Positions 36,808 to 48,848 of a DNA stretch of 64,000 bases are shown here, in pieces. The notes under the pieces are model-generated. The model was not told the DNA's origin. It did no database searches and saw nothing but the letters and a program-made list of their open reading frames with translations. This DNA comes from CAJQPP01 sp963793465. GTDB taxonomy: Bacteria; Planctomycetota; Planctomycetia; Pirellulales; Pirellulaceae. The stretch's first letter is position 1. Each line of letters begins with the position of its first letter. Location of the stretch: the NCBI GenBank assembly GCA_963793465.1, contig CAWCAJ010000008.1:62001-126000 (forward strand), read 5' to 3'. Made by a program: the position numbers and the translations under genes.

Positions 36808-37476
36808 CTATCGTACACGGCGGCGGCGCAGGCAAATTACGCCAGCTGCCATACCCAACAAAACCATGGACCCTGGTTCGGGAATGGCCAGCGAGGCATT
36901 GATTTGCACATTGTTAAACACTGTGCTGTTACCTGTGGGGGGTGTGCTCGTGGCACTAAAGCGATAACCCACGAAGCTGGCAAGACCGTTGGGTGTAATG
37001 CTGGGCGTGGCGGCGTTCCAATAAAACGCGTCGGCTGCGGGATCCGTGTTGGTGGGTGCCCCATTAACCAGAATCCAGTAGGTGGTATCCGGCGAAAGCA
37101 GGATCCCCGAGGATGCCGTAAAGGTGTACAGTCCCAGTGCGCCCAGTGAACCTGGATTCGTCAACACATCCAGTTGGGTGCCCGGGTTACCACCTGCGTC
37201 ATCCCAAATCGAAACTTGGGGAATTGCACCGGGCTCTGCTGCATCGCCAGTGAATTGCATGATGAACGTGGCGCTATCCAACACGTAGGCAGATCCTGTG
37301 GGAGTTGTGAATCCCATCGCTTTGCTTCGTCCTTCGGCACCGGTAATGATCGTGCCGAGACCCACGTTGCTGAAGTCCGTGGGCAGATTGCCGATTAACA
37401 AATCGGCCTGGGCTGCAGATAGCGGCATCACCACACTGAATGCGATGGCTACCAGACAGCGGTTAAGAATTTTCAT
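36808..37476 (-). CDS. PEP-CTERM sorted extracellular protein
   Basis: A signal peptide (MKILNRCLVAIAFSVVMPLS, then AAQA) and a C-terminal PEP-CTERM signal frame a secreted domain. The C-terminal signal is IPEPGSMVLLGMAAGVICL followed by the basic tail RRRRVR. The proline-rich signal directs the protein to an exosortase for cleavage and surface attachment. The middle (about residues 30-190) is a beta-sandwich-like choice-of-anchor domain with AYVLDSATFIMQF, ALGLYTFTASSGILLSPDTT and YWILVNG. No exosortase gene is in the window. The gene is isolated, with a repeat array and terminator module on each side. Confidence 0.88.
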   Translation of the reverse strand: MKILNRCLVAIAFSVVMPLSAAQADLLIGNLPTDFSNVGLGTIITGAEGRSKAMGFTTPTGSAYVLDSATFIMQFTGDAAEPGAIPQVSIWDDAGGNPGTQLDVLTNPGSLGALGLYTFTASSGILLSPDTTYWILVNGAPTNTDPAADAFYWNAATPSITPNGLASFVGYRFSATSTPPTGNSTVFNNVQINASLAIPEPGSMVLLGMAAGVICLRRRRVR

Positions 37477-37738
37477 CGATCCAATCTCCTGAGTCCAAGA
37501 AGTGGGTAACCCATGATGGTGGGCGCAGTATGACTTTCAAATTTCCGCCAGTAAAGCGTTTCCCGTGCAGTTTTTTGGGCAACCGAACCTGCCAATACCT
37601 GGTCCAGTCTTCTGGCCAACCCTTTACGGAAAAAAAACAACCACTCTCGCTGGGCGGTCGAGAGCTTCAGAGGATCTGAAAGACAGCGCCTCGCCATTAA
37701 TACAACCGGATCGGTCTTACCACCCATTTTTCCAACCT

Positions 37739-38243
37739 CCGCCTGTCCTGTCATCCCGCCCACTCTTCCGCACCCATCCCGTCCTACGTCCTCCGACCTC
37801 CGTCCTTCGTTCCCTCCGTTACCTCCTGTTCCTCACTCCGTCCGCCCAATCCATCCGTTCCGTCCATCCCGTCATCCCGTCCACTCTTCCGTACCCATTC
37901 CGTCCTCCGTCCTCCGTCCTTCGTTCCCTCCGTTACCTCCTGTTCCTCACCCCGTCCGCCCAATCCCATCTCGTTCATCCCGTCATCCCGTCCACTCTTC
38001 CTCCCCCCGAATCTGCACTCATTCCGTCGCGCCTGCATCCGCTCTTCGTTCCCTCCGTTACCTTCTGTTCATCACCCGGTCCCCCCCGTCCATCCCGTCA
38101 TCCCGTCCACTCTTCCTCCCCCCATCTGCACTCATTCCGTCGCGCCTGCATCCGCTCTTCGTTCCCTCCGTTACCTTCTGTTCATCACCCGGTCCCCCCG
38201 TCCATCCCGTCATCCCGTCCACTCTTCCTCCCCTCACCAACTG
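37739..38243. repeat. Polypyrimidine repeat array B (4 units of about 113-125 bp)
   Basis: Units with the same cgttccctccgttacctcct core as array A start at 37808, 37922, 38047 and 38160, with a partial unit before them. Two units carry an added block (tctgcactcattccgtcgcg). The array lies between the PEP-CTERM promoter region and the terminator of the TIM-barrel gene. The minus strand is polypurine. Confidence 0.9.
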
Positions 38244-38246
38244 CGC

Positions 38247-38283
38247 AAAAAAAACCGGCCCGGTGACAAAACACCAAGCCGAT
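38247..38283 (-). terminator. Rho-independent terminator of the TIM-barrel gene, near copy of the one at 36719
   Basis: It has the same architecture as 36719-36755, including the A8 tract and ccggcccggtgacaaa core. The outer and inner stems are slightly weakened by substitutions (ATCGGC...GCCGGT; GGTGT...TCACC). Confidence 0.85.
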
Positions 38284-38316
38284 AAGTAAAAACGACATTG
38301 CCTTGAACCGGGCGGA

Positions 38317-39240
38317 CTAGCTGGAGGCCACGGTTTCTTCAGCGGTCGACTCTTCCCCTGCTTCCGCATCGGCAGCAGGAGACTCCTCGACTTTTCCGTG
38401 AGTCCCGGCCAGCATTTGATCCAGCACCTTGGCGATGCGTTGGAACAGGATATCGCCGGCGTTGCCGGACTGTTTGGCGACCTGCGCGGTCAGGGCAACC
38501 GGGCCCTTGTATTCTGACTCGACCAGCCAGTCCAAGGTGGGTTGGCACAGGGAGTCGCTGTTCTTGCCGGGTTCCAGGCGTTTGGAGCGGTCGATGGTGG
38601 CGGCAGCAAAGCCGTCGGGGGGATCGGCCATGCGGACTTCAAAGACACGGGACAGGTCCAGTTCCTTGATCTCGGACAAGGTACCGCCGGCGACTTGCCA
38701 GTTCCAAGTATCCAGAATGAAGCCGACGTTGTCGTGTCCGATGGACTTCACCAGGGCCAGCATTTCGTCGGGTTGCTGAATGAAACGCATGTTGTCGCCA
38801 GTGGTGCCACCGGCCTGGAACTGCAGCCCGATCTTGGTCCCGACCTGACCCAGTTTGTCGGCGATGCCGGCGATCCGTGAGCGGTGGTTCTCAAAATTCT
38901 CCTGGTATTGCAAGGAGGGGTGGCTGGGAGCGACCTTGATGTAGCAGTGCTTGGCACCAATGGACTTGGCCAGTTCGCAGACTTTTTCCAGTTTACCGGC
39001 CTGAGCGGCAAACTCCTTGTCGGTGGAGGCGAACTTGATGGGGAGCGCAAAGGTGCTGATTTCGACATTGGCGGCATTTACGAATTGGGTGGCGAACTCG
39101 TCCCCCATTTTGTCGGCGCGGCCGACCATATCTTCCATATCGATTTCGATGCCTTTGTACCCGAAGGTCAAGGCGAACTCGATCAGTTCGTTTTGGCGGA
39201 TGGACATGCCCAGCCCGTCCGTGCAGAGACTTTTGTACAT
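38317..39240 (-). CDS. Sugar-phosphate isomerase/epimerase-like TIM-barrel protein
   Basis: This is a xylose-isomerase-like (AP endonuclease 2 superfamily) TIM barrel of 307 residues. Barrel strands and metal-site segments are visible: YKGIEIDMEDMVGRADKMGD, ISTFALPIKF, KHCYIKVAPSHPSL, TKIGLQFQAGGTTGDN, DNVGFILDTWNWQVAGG and VFEVRMADPPDG. It probably binds a divalent metal and acts on a sugar or cyclitol; the substrate is unknown. An acidic, Ala/Glu-rich tail (AADAEAGEESTAEETV) follows the barrel. ATG 39240 is chosen because GGGAG lies 7 bp upstream; the alternative ATG at 39252 has none. The 390 bp upstream to the tmRNA hold no supported gene. Confidence 0.8.
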   Translation of the reverse strand: MYKSLCTDGLGMSIRQNELIEFALTFGYKGIEIDMEDMVGRADKMGDEFATQFVNAANVEISTFALPIKFASTDKEFAAQAGKLEKVCELAKSIGAKHCYIKVAPSHPSLQYQENFENHRSRIAGIADKLGQVGTKIGLQFQAGGTTGDNMRFIQQPDEMLALVKSIGHDNVGFILDTWNWQVAGGTLSEIKELDLSRVFEVRMADPPDGFAAATIDRSKRLEPGKNSDSLCQPTLDWLVESEYKGPVALTAQVAKQSGNAGDILFQRIAKVLDQMLAGTHGKVEESPAADAEAGEESTAEETVASS

Positions 39241-39629
39241 AGTTGCTCCCATAGATTGAATTCCAGTATTGATTCGTGGCCAACGCGGGCCTATTTCGAG
39301 GGCCGGCGACGAGTCGTAGACGGCAAGGGGCTCGTCTTGGGCTGCCAGGCAGCGATAAGAGAAGGGACTGATTATGCAAAAAAACGCCGAATTTTCCTAG
39401 GGGCAAATTGTCATCCCGGGTTGGGGGCCTGGAAAAGTGCCGCGTTTGCTTGGGAAAGTGGGGCTATCGGGGTCGGGTTGGGGATGGGTGTGTTGTCGGG
39501 CAGGGACGATTACTGACGCTGGCTTTTTGGGAGTGCGAGGCGTACGATTTGACTTGGAACAAACCTCCGCTGCGGGGTGGGGCCGGCAAATCCGCCGGTT
39601 GGTACCTGGCAGCCGGGGGCTTGGAATCC

Positions 39630-39986
39630 GGGGGCGAATTGGAATCGACCGGATAGTGGAAGCCTTGGTGGCGTGTCGTGGTTGGTCAGAAGGCCACGTA
39701 AAAATCTGACTAAAACCTTAATTGCAAACGATAACTTTGCATTGGCTGCGTAGAGATACAAAGCCCGGGTTGATGGTTTTTTCCAGAGAGACCTGAAAAC
39801 CCGTTGCCAATTCTGGATCGCAACTGGTCACGTCGGACACGCCGGTTGTTAAAACAAGTTTCCGTCTAGTTGGATGAGTAGTTGGTCAGTGGACGACTTA
39901 TCCGGCGAAGCTTAAATCATTGACTACACACGTAGAGGCCAATGTGGAAATATCGCGGGACGCGGGTTCGATCCCCGCCGCCTCCA
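39630..39986 (+). ncRNA. ssrA: tmRNA (trans-translation RNA)
   Basis: tmRNA rescues stalled ribosomes and tags the nascent peptide. The 5' end GGGGGCG (39630-39636) pairs over seven positions with CGCCTCC (39979-39985), with one G-U, to form the acceptor stem; A39986 is the discriminator. The 5' side has the characteristic AATTGGAATCGACCGGATAG. The T arm is GCGGG-TTCGATC-CCCGC (39962-39978). The tag frame at 39724-39753 reads GCA AAC GAT AAC TTT GCA TTG GCT GCG TAG, giving A-N-D-N-F-A-L-A-A. The 3' CCA is not encoded (TAC follows). Its length of 357 nt is normal. A hairpin (39991-40012) and a terminator follow. Confidence 0.95.
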
Positions 39987-40023
39987 TACAGAGCCGACGT
40001 AAAACTCGGCTCAAACTAAAAAC

Positions 40024-40059
40024 AGGCTCGGAAGTTCATTCTTCCGGGCCTCGTTTTTT
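40024..40059 (+). terminator. Rho-independent terminator of ssrA
   Basis: The 11-bp stem AGGCTCGGAAG / CTTCCGGGCCT (one T-G pair) closes a TTCATT loop and is followed by CG and six T. A further hairpin (GAGCCGA / TCGGCTC) lies between it and the tmRNA 3' end. Confidence 0.88.
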
Positions 40060-40137
40060 GCGCCACGTATCGCGGGTTTTTAACGCGTTGCCGATTTCTG
40101 CCAGTCCAATCGCGTGACTCACCTGTTCAGAATCTGA

Positions 40138-40282
40138 CCCGAAAAAGGCTCAAATTGCCCCAAAGGCTCGAAACGCCGTGACTCACCCCAAACGAGTCAC
40201 GTCGAACTTTCATGCCTTGCAAAAACAGGCACGTCTTGAGCCAAGAGGCAAAAAAGCAGTTTTACGTACATAATGCCAGTAG
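40138..40282. repeat. Left imperfect direct repeat bracketing the degraded island
   Basis: Four blocks recur in the same order and with similar spacing at 49223-49359: aaaaaggctcaaa, ccaaaggctc-aaa, gcaaaaacagg and gttttacgt...gccagtag. The copy lies about 150 bp after the tmRNA 3' end. The two copies are 145 and 137 bp long. Confidence 0.6.
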
Positions 40283-40522
40283 ATGTTGCATTGAAAAACC
40301 CGGGTCGCGTGATCGACGGTCGGTTTCCGTCATTAAACGGCTGGTTCGCCAGTTGTTCGCACGTTGATTTCGGCGATGAGTTCCACGGAAGCGGGAAATT
40401 GGAGAACGGGTCCGCTATCGGCTAGAATCAAAATCTCCGAGAAACCCAACGTTTGTTGAACGTTACATGACTCGAGTTCGATCCTCTTCGTCTCCCGGGC
40501 TCTTTTCGTCTATCATTTGTTC

Positions 40523-41073
40523 ATGGGTGATGTGACTCAAATTCTCGACGCGATCGCTCAGGGCGATCCCTCTGCATCCGAACAACTGCTTCCTTTGGTA
40601 TACGAGGAACTACGTGTGCTGGCAGGTCAACGGCTGGCCAACGAAAAAACTGGCCAGAGCCTGCAGGCGACGGCCTTGGTTCATGAAGCGTATTTGCGAT
40701 TGGTGGGGAACGGTCAAGACTGGAACAGCCGAGGGCATTTCTTTGTGCAGCCGCCGAAGCGATGCGACGGATCCTGATCAATCGGGCTCGCGACCGGAAT
40801 CGTCTGAAGCGTGGCGGTGGCCGTGCCCGACTCGATCTTTCCAACATCATACTGGCTACCGATACGCCGGATGAAGTTCTGATCGAATTGGATGAGGCGA
40901 TTGAGCTGTTGGCCAAGGAGGTTCCAGACGCCGCACAACTGATCAAGCTAAAATTCTTCGCCGGTTTGAGTCTCAAGGATGCTGCCGCCAGCATAGGCAT
41001 GACCCGACGACAGGGCGACAGTTTATGGGCTTTCGCCCGAGCCTGGTTGTTTGATTACCTACGAAACGTTTGA
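40523..41073 (+). pseudogene. ECF-type sigma factor, one frameshift
   Basis: This is a planctomycete ECF sigma factor of the ECF_SIG/TIGR02999 type. Frame one (40523 to about 40745) reads MGDVTQILDAIAQGDPSASE, QLLPLVYEELRVLAGQRLAN, SLQATALVHEAYLRLVG and WNSRGHFF. The family then expects FFAAAAEAMRRILINRAR. The A-E-A-M-R-R part and the rest (RILINRARDRNRLKRGGG; LKFFAGLSLKDAAASIGMTR) lie in another frame, consistent with loss of one base near 40746. Region 4 is otherwise complete. The gene precedes a kinase gene by about 115 bp, repeating the ECF-kinase pairing seen at 16.7 kb. Only frameshift damage is seen. Confidence 0.85.
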
Positions 41074-41189
41074 TTTGTAGGCTAAAACGTCTATTCTGGA
41101 AAAATATCAGATTCGTCCGTGCAAACAGCCCACGAACGGGGCACTGGTAAATGAGCCAGTAAAGTTTGCCTTAACGAAAGATAATACGG

Positions 41190-44100
41190 ATGTCTGATTT
41201 ACAGGGACGAGCCAAAGAGATCTTCCTCAAAGCTCTCAATCATACGGGGGATTGGGAGTCGTTCCTCGAAAACGCCTGCGGTGGTGATGAAGCATTGCAG
41301 CAGCGAGTCGAGGCATTGCTTGATGTGCATCAAGCGGCCGGTGAATTTCTGCCCCCTTCCAATCTCGACGCAACGATGGACTCCGGCAACGTTTCGCCCG
41401 CGTCAAACCTCGAAGGAACGATCGACTCTGGTGCCCCCGTGCCGGTAGAGATAACCCGGACACAAGCCGCTGCCGAGCCCAAACGCTCCAGCAGATCGGT
41501 CCGTACAAACTGCTCGAAGAGATCGGCGAAGGAGGGATGGGTACCGTTTGGGTGGCTCAGCAATCCGAACCGATAAAACGCAAGGTTGCGATTAAACTGA
41601 TCAAGGCCGGGATGGATTCCAATCAGGTGTTGGCTCGATTCGAGGCCGAACGCCAGGCATTGGCGTTAATGGATCACCCCAATATCGCCCGTGTGATCGA
41701 TGCTGGCATGACGGAACAGGGACGCCCCTATTTTGCCATGGAGTACGTCAAAGGCGTGCCGTTGTCGGAGTATTGCGACCAGGCAAAACTATCCGTCAAA
41801 GAGCGGCTGGAACTGTTTCTGCCAATCTGCAACGCTGTGCAACACGCGCACCAAAAAGGGATCATGCATCGCGATCTAAAACCTTCGAACATTCTGATTT
41901 GTCTTTATGACGGCAAACCGGTTCCCAAGGTCATCGACTTTGGATTGGCCAAGGCGATGAATCAATCGTTGACCGATCAATCTCTGTACACCGCTCATGG
42001 GATGATGATTGGGACTCCACTCTATATGAGTCCGGAACAGGCCGAGCACAACAACTCGATATCGATACCCGAACGGACATCTATTCATTGGGTGTGATTT
42101 TGTACGAACTGCTCACAGGCACCACGCCGCTGGAAAAAGCCGACATGAAACAGGCGGCGGTGAACGAGATGATGCGGTTGATCAAGGACGTCGAACCGCC
42201 CAAACCGAGTACCGGCTAAGTGGCAGCGCGAGTCTTCCGAGTGTCGCGGCGCAGCGAAGTGTCGAGCCGGCGCTTTTGACCCGGAGTATTACTGGCGACC
42301 TGGACTGGGTGGTCATGAAAGCACTCGAGAAAGAACGATCGCGTCGTTACGATACAGCCAACGGATTCGCATTGGATATTATGCGGCATCTGAATGACGA
42401 ACCGGTTAGTGCCAGTCCGCCATCCACGAAATATCGGATACGGAAATTTATCAAGCGGAATCGTGCGGGGGTCATGGCGGCAGTTTCTATTGCCGGTGTA
42501 TTGCTATTGGGCGTCGTCGGCACCACCAGCGGAATGTTCTGGGCGCTATCCCAGAAAAAGATCGCAGACCAATCAGCGATTCGTGCCACCAAAGCCGAAG
42601 AACAAACGGCCGAGGCACTCAAAGAAGTCGAAGCCGAGCGCGACGCCAAGGAGCTGCGCTCGAGGACGCCAAGGCGAAAAAGGCCGAGTCCGAAAAGCAG
42701 CAACGCCGGGCCGAAAGCGAACAACGAATCGCCGAGGCGGTTAAGGATTTCCTGCAGAACAAACTCTTGGCTCAGGCGGACATTAACAAGCAGGCAAACT
42801 CGCTGCTGGAGGCTGGCGGTGAAGCCTCCGAGACGAAACGGAACCCGACCATTCGAGAATTGCTCGACCGGGCGGCAGAGGAATTATCCTCGGACAAGAT
42901 CGAGCAGAGCTTTCCGAACCAACCGCTGGTCCAGGCGGAGATCCTCGCCACGGTGGGCGGGACTTATGGCGGTATCGGCGAGTTGACGCCAGCAATTGAT
43001 TTTTTGAAACGAGCTGACGCTTTGTACAAGCAGTGCCTCGGCCCAGAACATCCCAGAACGTTGGTGACAACGAACAGCCTGGCTTGGGCTTACTTGAATG
43101 CTGGGAAGCTGGGCACGGGGCAGTCGCTTTACGCCGAGACACTGAAGCTTCAAATTCCAAGTTCGGTCAAGACCACCCCGTTACGCTCTCGTCGATGGCG
43201 GGCCTGGCCCACGCAGATCCAGGCGCTGGGAAGCTGGACCTGGCCATTCCGCTCTACGAAAAGACATTAGAACTTGAAAAAACCAACCTTGGCCACGACC
43301 ATCCCAATACGCTCGTGACGCTAAACAACCTCGCCGTGGCGTATCAGTTTGCCCATAAGATGGACCTGGCCCTACCGCTCTTGGAAGAATCGCTGAAGCT
43401 CACCGAAGCCACGATATGGCCCCGAACATCCCAGCACGATCGCGTCGATGAACAACCTTAGTGGGGCTTATCAGGTAGTTGGGAATCTGGACTTGGCCAT
43501 TCCGCTACTGGAAGCAACGCTAAACCTGCAACAGGCCAAATTCGGTCTCAAAAACGCCGACACGCTTGTATGCATGCACAACCTTGGTGGGGCTTATAAG
43601 GCTGCCGGCAAATTGGACTTGGCCCTGCCACTTTATGAGGAGTCCTTGAAGCATTCAAAAAGCAATCTGGGGCACGACCATCCCGTCACGATCCAGACGA
43701 TGAACAGCCTTGCTATGGCTTATGGGGAAGCCGGAAAAATGGACCTGGCCCTTCCGCTTTGCTTGGAGTCCTTGAAGCTCTCAAAAACAGGCTCGGTCAC
43801 GACCACTACAATACTCTCACAACGATGAACAACCTCGCCACATTGCACAAGCGTGCCGGCAAATTGGACTTGGCCATTCCACTCTTAACTGAGGCCTTGA
43901 AGCTCTCAAAAAACAAAAACGGCCAAAACAAAACCGGCTCACTCACGATTATGGGCAACCTTGGTAGCGTTTACCTGACTGCGGGGAAATTGGACCTTGC
44001 CCTACCGCTTCTCGAGGAGACGGCGAAGCTCGAAAAAGCAAAATGGGGCCCTGGTCATCCTAGTACGCTCACGACGATGGGCGACCTTGCTGGCGCTATT

Positions 44101-45565
44101 TGACTGCGGGGAAATTGGACCTTGCCATTCCGCTTTTCGAGGAGACGCTAAAGCTCAGAAAAGCAAAATTGGGTTCAACCCATCCTAGTACGCTCACGAC
44201 GATGGGCAACCTTGCTGACGCGTATCTGACTGCGGGGAAATTGCGTCTTGCCCTACCGCTTCTCGAGGAGACGCTAAAGCTTAAAAAAGCCAAATTGGGT
44301 TCAACCCATCCAGTACGCTCACGACGATGAGCAACCTCGCCGACGCGTATCGGATTGGGGGGAAGTTCGACCTTGCCCTACCTCTTTTCGAGGAGACGTT
44401 AAAGCTCGAAGAAGCCGAGTTGGGCCCAAACCATCCAGTCATTGTCGTATCAAAGAACAATCTCGCCGCGGCGTACCAAAATGCAGGAAAATCTGGACCT
44501 TGCCCTGCCGCTCTTAGAAGAATTACTACCAATTCAAAAGGCCAAACTCGGCCAAGACCATCCCCACACGCTTTCAGCCATGCACAACCTCGGCGTTGCC
44601 TATTTTTTGGTGGGGAAAGTGGATCAGGCCCTGCCGCTTTTCGAAGAAGCTGGCCACCGACTGCAAAAGGCCAAGTTTGGTCCCAATCATGGCAACACGA
44701 TCGTATTTATGAGCAGCCTCGGCAAGGTTTATGAGACGGTTGGGAAATTCGAATTGGCCCTACCAATTTGTGAGGAGTCTGTGAAGCTCGCAAAAATCAA
44801 TTTGGGAGAAAACCATTTCCACACAATCGGGATGATGAACAACCTCGCCGGCGTTTACCTGACTGCCGGGAAGTTGGACCAGGCCCTACCCGTTTTTCAG
44901 GAATCGCTGCAGCTTCATAAGGTCAACTTCGGTCCCGACCATTCCGACACAATTCTGACCCAGGTCAAATTGGGCGACAGAGTTACACTAAAGCTGGCCG
45001 ACTCACCGAATCCATTCCTCTTCTGTTAGAAGCATTCCAGGCGTCGAAGAAACCGGCCTCTCAGCGCGGCGGCTTTGCGCCGTTGTTCGATGCTTACGTC
45101 AAGGCAGGCGAGACGACCAAGTTTACCGACTTGCTGGAGAAACTTTTGGCCGACGCCCGCAAATCACAACCCAAGAGCAGCCCACAACTCGCCGGTGTAC
45201 TGGCGCAATTCGAAATTATCCGCCAGAGCAAGAGATGTCGATGGAAGCCGAACCGCTGCTCCGCGAGTGTCTTGCCATCCGGGAGAAGGCGTTACCCGAC
45301 AATTGGCTTACCTTCAACACGAGGTCGATGCTCGGCGGCTTGCTGTTAGGTCAAAAAAAATACGAGGAAGCCGAACCTCTGTTATTGGCTGGATACGAAG
45401 GGATGAAGGAAAGGGAAAACAGCGATTCCGCCGCAAGCCCGGATTCGTCTGAATGAAGCCCTCAAGCGTCTGGTCCAGTTGTACGAAGCAAACGACAACC
45501 CGGACAAGGCCGTCCAATGGCAGACGGAATATGATAAACGACAAGCAGAAGACGATTCCCAATAA
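41190..45565 (+). pseudogene. Ser/Thr protein kinase with kinesin-light-chain TPR repeats, at least 13 frameshifts
   Basis: Joining frames gives a single protein of about 1450 residues. The kinase domain has IGPYKLLEEIGEGGMGTVWV, KVAIKLIKAGMDSNQV, GIMHRDLKPSNILI, VIDFGLAKAM, GTPLYMSPEQAE and TRTDIYSLGVILYELLTG, all with canonical catalytic residues. A transmembrane segment (AAVSIAGVLLLGVVGTTSG) and a coiled coil follow. Then come about 14 TPRs of 42 residues of the kinesin-light-chain type (GKLDLALPLLEETLKL, LGxxHPxTLTTMxNLA). Frame changes lie near 41495, 42050, 42213, 42655, 43150, 43420, 43785, 44097, 44315, 44485, 44985, 45230 and 45420. Within each piece there are no independent nonsense changes. 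Confidence 0.85.
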
Positions 45566-45730
45566 GCTGTTCTGTACGAATAAAAGAGTCGTAACGCAAA
45601 GTCATTGCGCCGAACAACGTGACTCGATTGTGGAGCTTCAAAATTGGTTCTCATACGCTGATCGTACCCAACAGGACACCTTTGCTGCTTTGTTTATCAT
45701 ACCACCGAATTTTGGGACTGGACGCCGGTT

Positions 45731-46326
45731 TTACAGATTCGCGTAACGATACAGCGTGGAACGTGAGATTTTCAGCGTCTCGCAAATATCGTCCACCTCC
45801 AGGGATTTGTCCGCCAACAGAGTTTTCGCCAATCTGACCTTGGCGTCTTTGGGACTCGTTTTCGGACGGCCTCCCATTCGGCCTCTGGCGCGGGCGGCAG
45901 CCAAGCCGGCTTTGGTTCGTTCCTGAATCAAACGCCGTTCAAATTGGGCCAATGCCGAGAAAATGTTGAATATCAACTCACCGAAGTGCTGGTGGTATCG
46001 ATCGCACCTTCGCTCAGGGATCGGAATCCAATGCCGCGTTTGTGCAGGTCTTCGACCAGCGTGATCAAGTGACGCATTGATCGTCCCAGATGATCCAGTC
46101 GCCAAACGACAAGTATATCACCGGGCTGCAAGACCTCCATACACTGGCCAAGGCCAGGGCGGTCGCTCTTGGCACCTGATATCTTGTCCATGAATATATT
46201 TTGCTTGGCAATGCCGCAACGAACCAGAGCGTCAATTTGCAAACTTAAATCCTGATCATCCGTTGATACACGGGCATAACCAAATCGACGACCCGCCAAA
46301 TGCCGTTCTGGCGCGGTGTGAGTCAT
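45731..46326 (-). pseudogene. Resolvase/invertase-type serine recombinase, one frameshift
   Basis: This is a small serine recombinase of the Pin/Tn3-resolvase kind. The N-terminal piece has FGYARVSTDDQDLSLQIDAL with the catalytic Ser in RVS, ISGAKSDRPGLGQC and VVWRLDHLGRSMRHL. Near 46000 the frame shifts and continues through GELIFNIFSALAQFERRLIQ, ERTKAGLAAARARGRMGGRP and a C-terminal helix-turn-helix (KSLEVDDICETLKISRSTLY). The whole would be about 198 residues, normal for the family. It is the last gene of the minus-strand recombinase cluster that begins at 49031. Confidence 0.85.
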
Positions 46327-46380
46327 CGTTCGAGATTCCAAAACGATTCCTTTCCTGTAATGTGTTCGACGGCACAGACA

Positions 46381-46790
46381 CTAACGAAATTTTAATTTCC
46401 CCACATATTCGCGTTGCTGGCCCCAGAGCAGCGGAATCCCTTTCCGCAATTGACGAAGACTCAGCCCTTGCAATCCTTCCCAGCCAGCACGACTTCCACG
46501 AACTCGGGAGCAAGCGAGGTCAGCTGCAAAAACCTGCTGACATAGGTGCGATCGACCTTCTTCGCTCGGGCCAATTCCTCAATCGAAGCATACTCCCCCG
46601 ACTCCAGCTCCTCCTGCCACTGCCAGGCGCGAGCGATCGCAACGGCCAAAGCGTTATTGTCCGATCTTGACTTGGACTCACCTCACCCGCGGCAAAGATC
46701 ATCTGCCGCCCATTACGTCTGCGAAAGCGCACCGGGATTTTGACAATGATCCGATCGCCTTCGCGATACACCATGCGCCCGGGGTATTTT

Positions 46791-46813
<23 letters not shown>
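46381..46813 (-). pseudogene. Recombinase-associated ParB/KorB-like protein, two frameshifts
   Basis: The first piece, from ATG 46813, reads MDEQTLNEKYPGRMVYREGD then RIIVKIPVRFRRRNGRQMIF. After a shift near 46660 it continues ALAVAIARAWQWQEELESGE and YASIEELARAKKVDRTYVSR FLQLTSLAPE, a helix-turn-helix like that of KorB/ParB proteins. A second shift near 46463 restores LSLRQLRKGIPLLWGQQREY up to the TAG at 46381. Such small DNA-binding proteins commonly lie next to large serine recombinases; their role is not established. It overlaps the recombinase 3' end by 23 bp. Confidence 0.75.
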
Positions 46814-48332
<1,519 letters not shown>

Positions 48333-48336
<4 letters not shown>

Positions 48337-48803
48337 GGGCGTTGCCTCCGTTTCTCACCAGGTTCGAGGCCAAAGAACCGCCGACCCCCGCAATGGCGAC
48401 CGGTGATCGCCCGGGCCACCGCGCTGAGACTGCGATAGGTATTGCCGCCATACAAATAGCCATTCTCCTGAACGATCGTTTCGTACTTCTGCCCATGCCA
48501 CTCCCGAACCAATCGAGTGCCAACCTGCAGATTGGTGACTTGCGATGCTTTGGTCTTGGCTTTCGTGTCTTCGGTCAATTCCTTGAACTGCTTCCTCGCT
48601 TTACGGGAGAGTCCGCCGTAGATGAGCTCCTGGAGTCGATAGGCCAGCCGGCGGATCATGTATTGCCGTCCGAGTTTCCCCGGATCGGTACCAAACAGGT
48701 CCTGCCATTTCTGGTGTAGATCCCGAGTCGACATTTGATTCAGTTGATCGATCTGCTTGAGGACGCTTTGTTCCTTCGTCGTTGGTTTCGATTTCGTTGC
48801 CAT
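48333..48803 (-). CDS. DUF2924 protein, partner of the serine recombinase
   Basis: An intact 156-residue basic protein. DUF2924 features are LKQIDQLNQMSTRDLHQKWQ, FGTDPGKLGRQYMIRRLAYR, LQELIYGGLS and a C-terminal module VGTRLVREWHGQKYETIVQE with GYLYGGNTYRSLSAVARAIT, typical of recombinase-linked proteins. ATG 48803 is preferred because AGGAG lies 7 bp upstream; an in-frame start at 48836 would add 11 residues. Its stop overlaps the recombinase start (4 bp), indicating coupling. Function is unknown, but the family travels with large serine recombinases in phages and islands. Confidence 0.85.
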
Positions 48804-48848
48804 TGGCTCTCCTGGAATTGGACATTTGATTTCCACAAAAACGTGGTG

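Noticed and set aside
39408..39709. Short overlapping plus-strand frames upstream of ssrA
   Set aside because: They run into the tmRNA 5' end, are rich in Gly/Trp/Arg, and have no start signal; the tmRNA explains the conserved part.
40460..40500. tRNA-like segment containing gagttcgatcctc
   Set aside because: It resembles a T loop but has only a three-base stem and no matching acceptor or anticodon arm.
41190..45565. Programmed ribosomal frameshifting as explanation for the broken kinase gene
   Set aside because: Thirteen shifts in both directions without consistent slippery sequences cannot plausibly be programmed.
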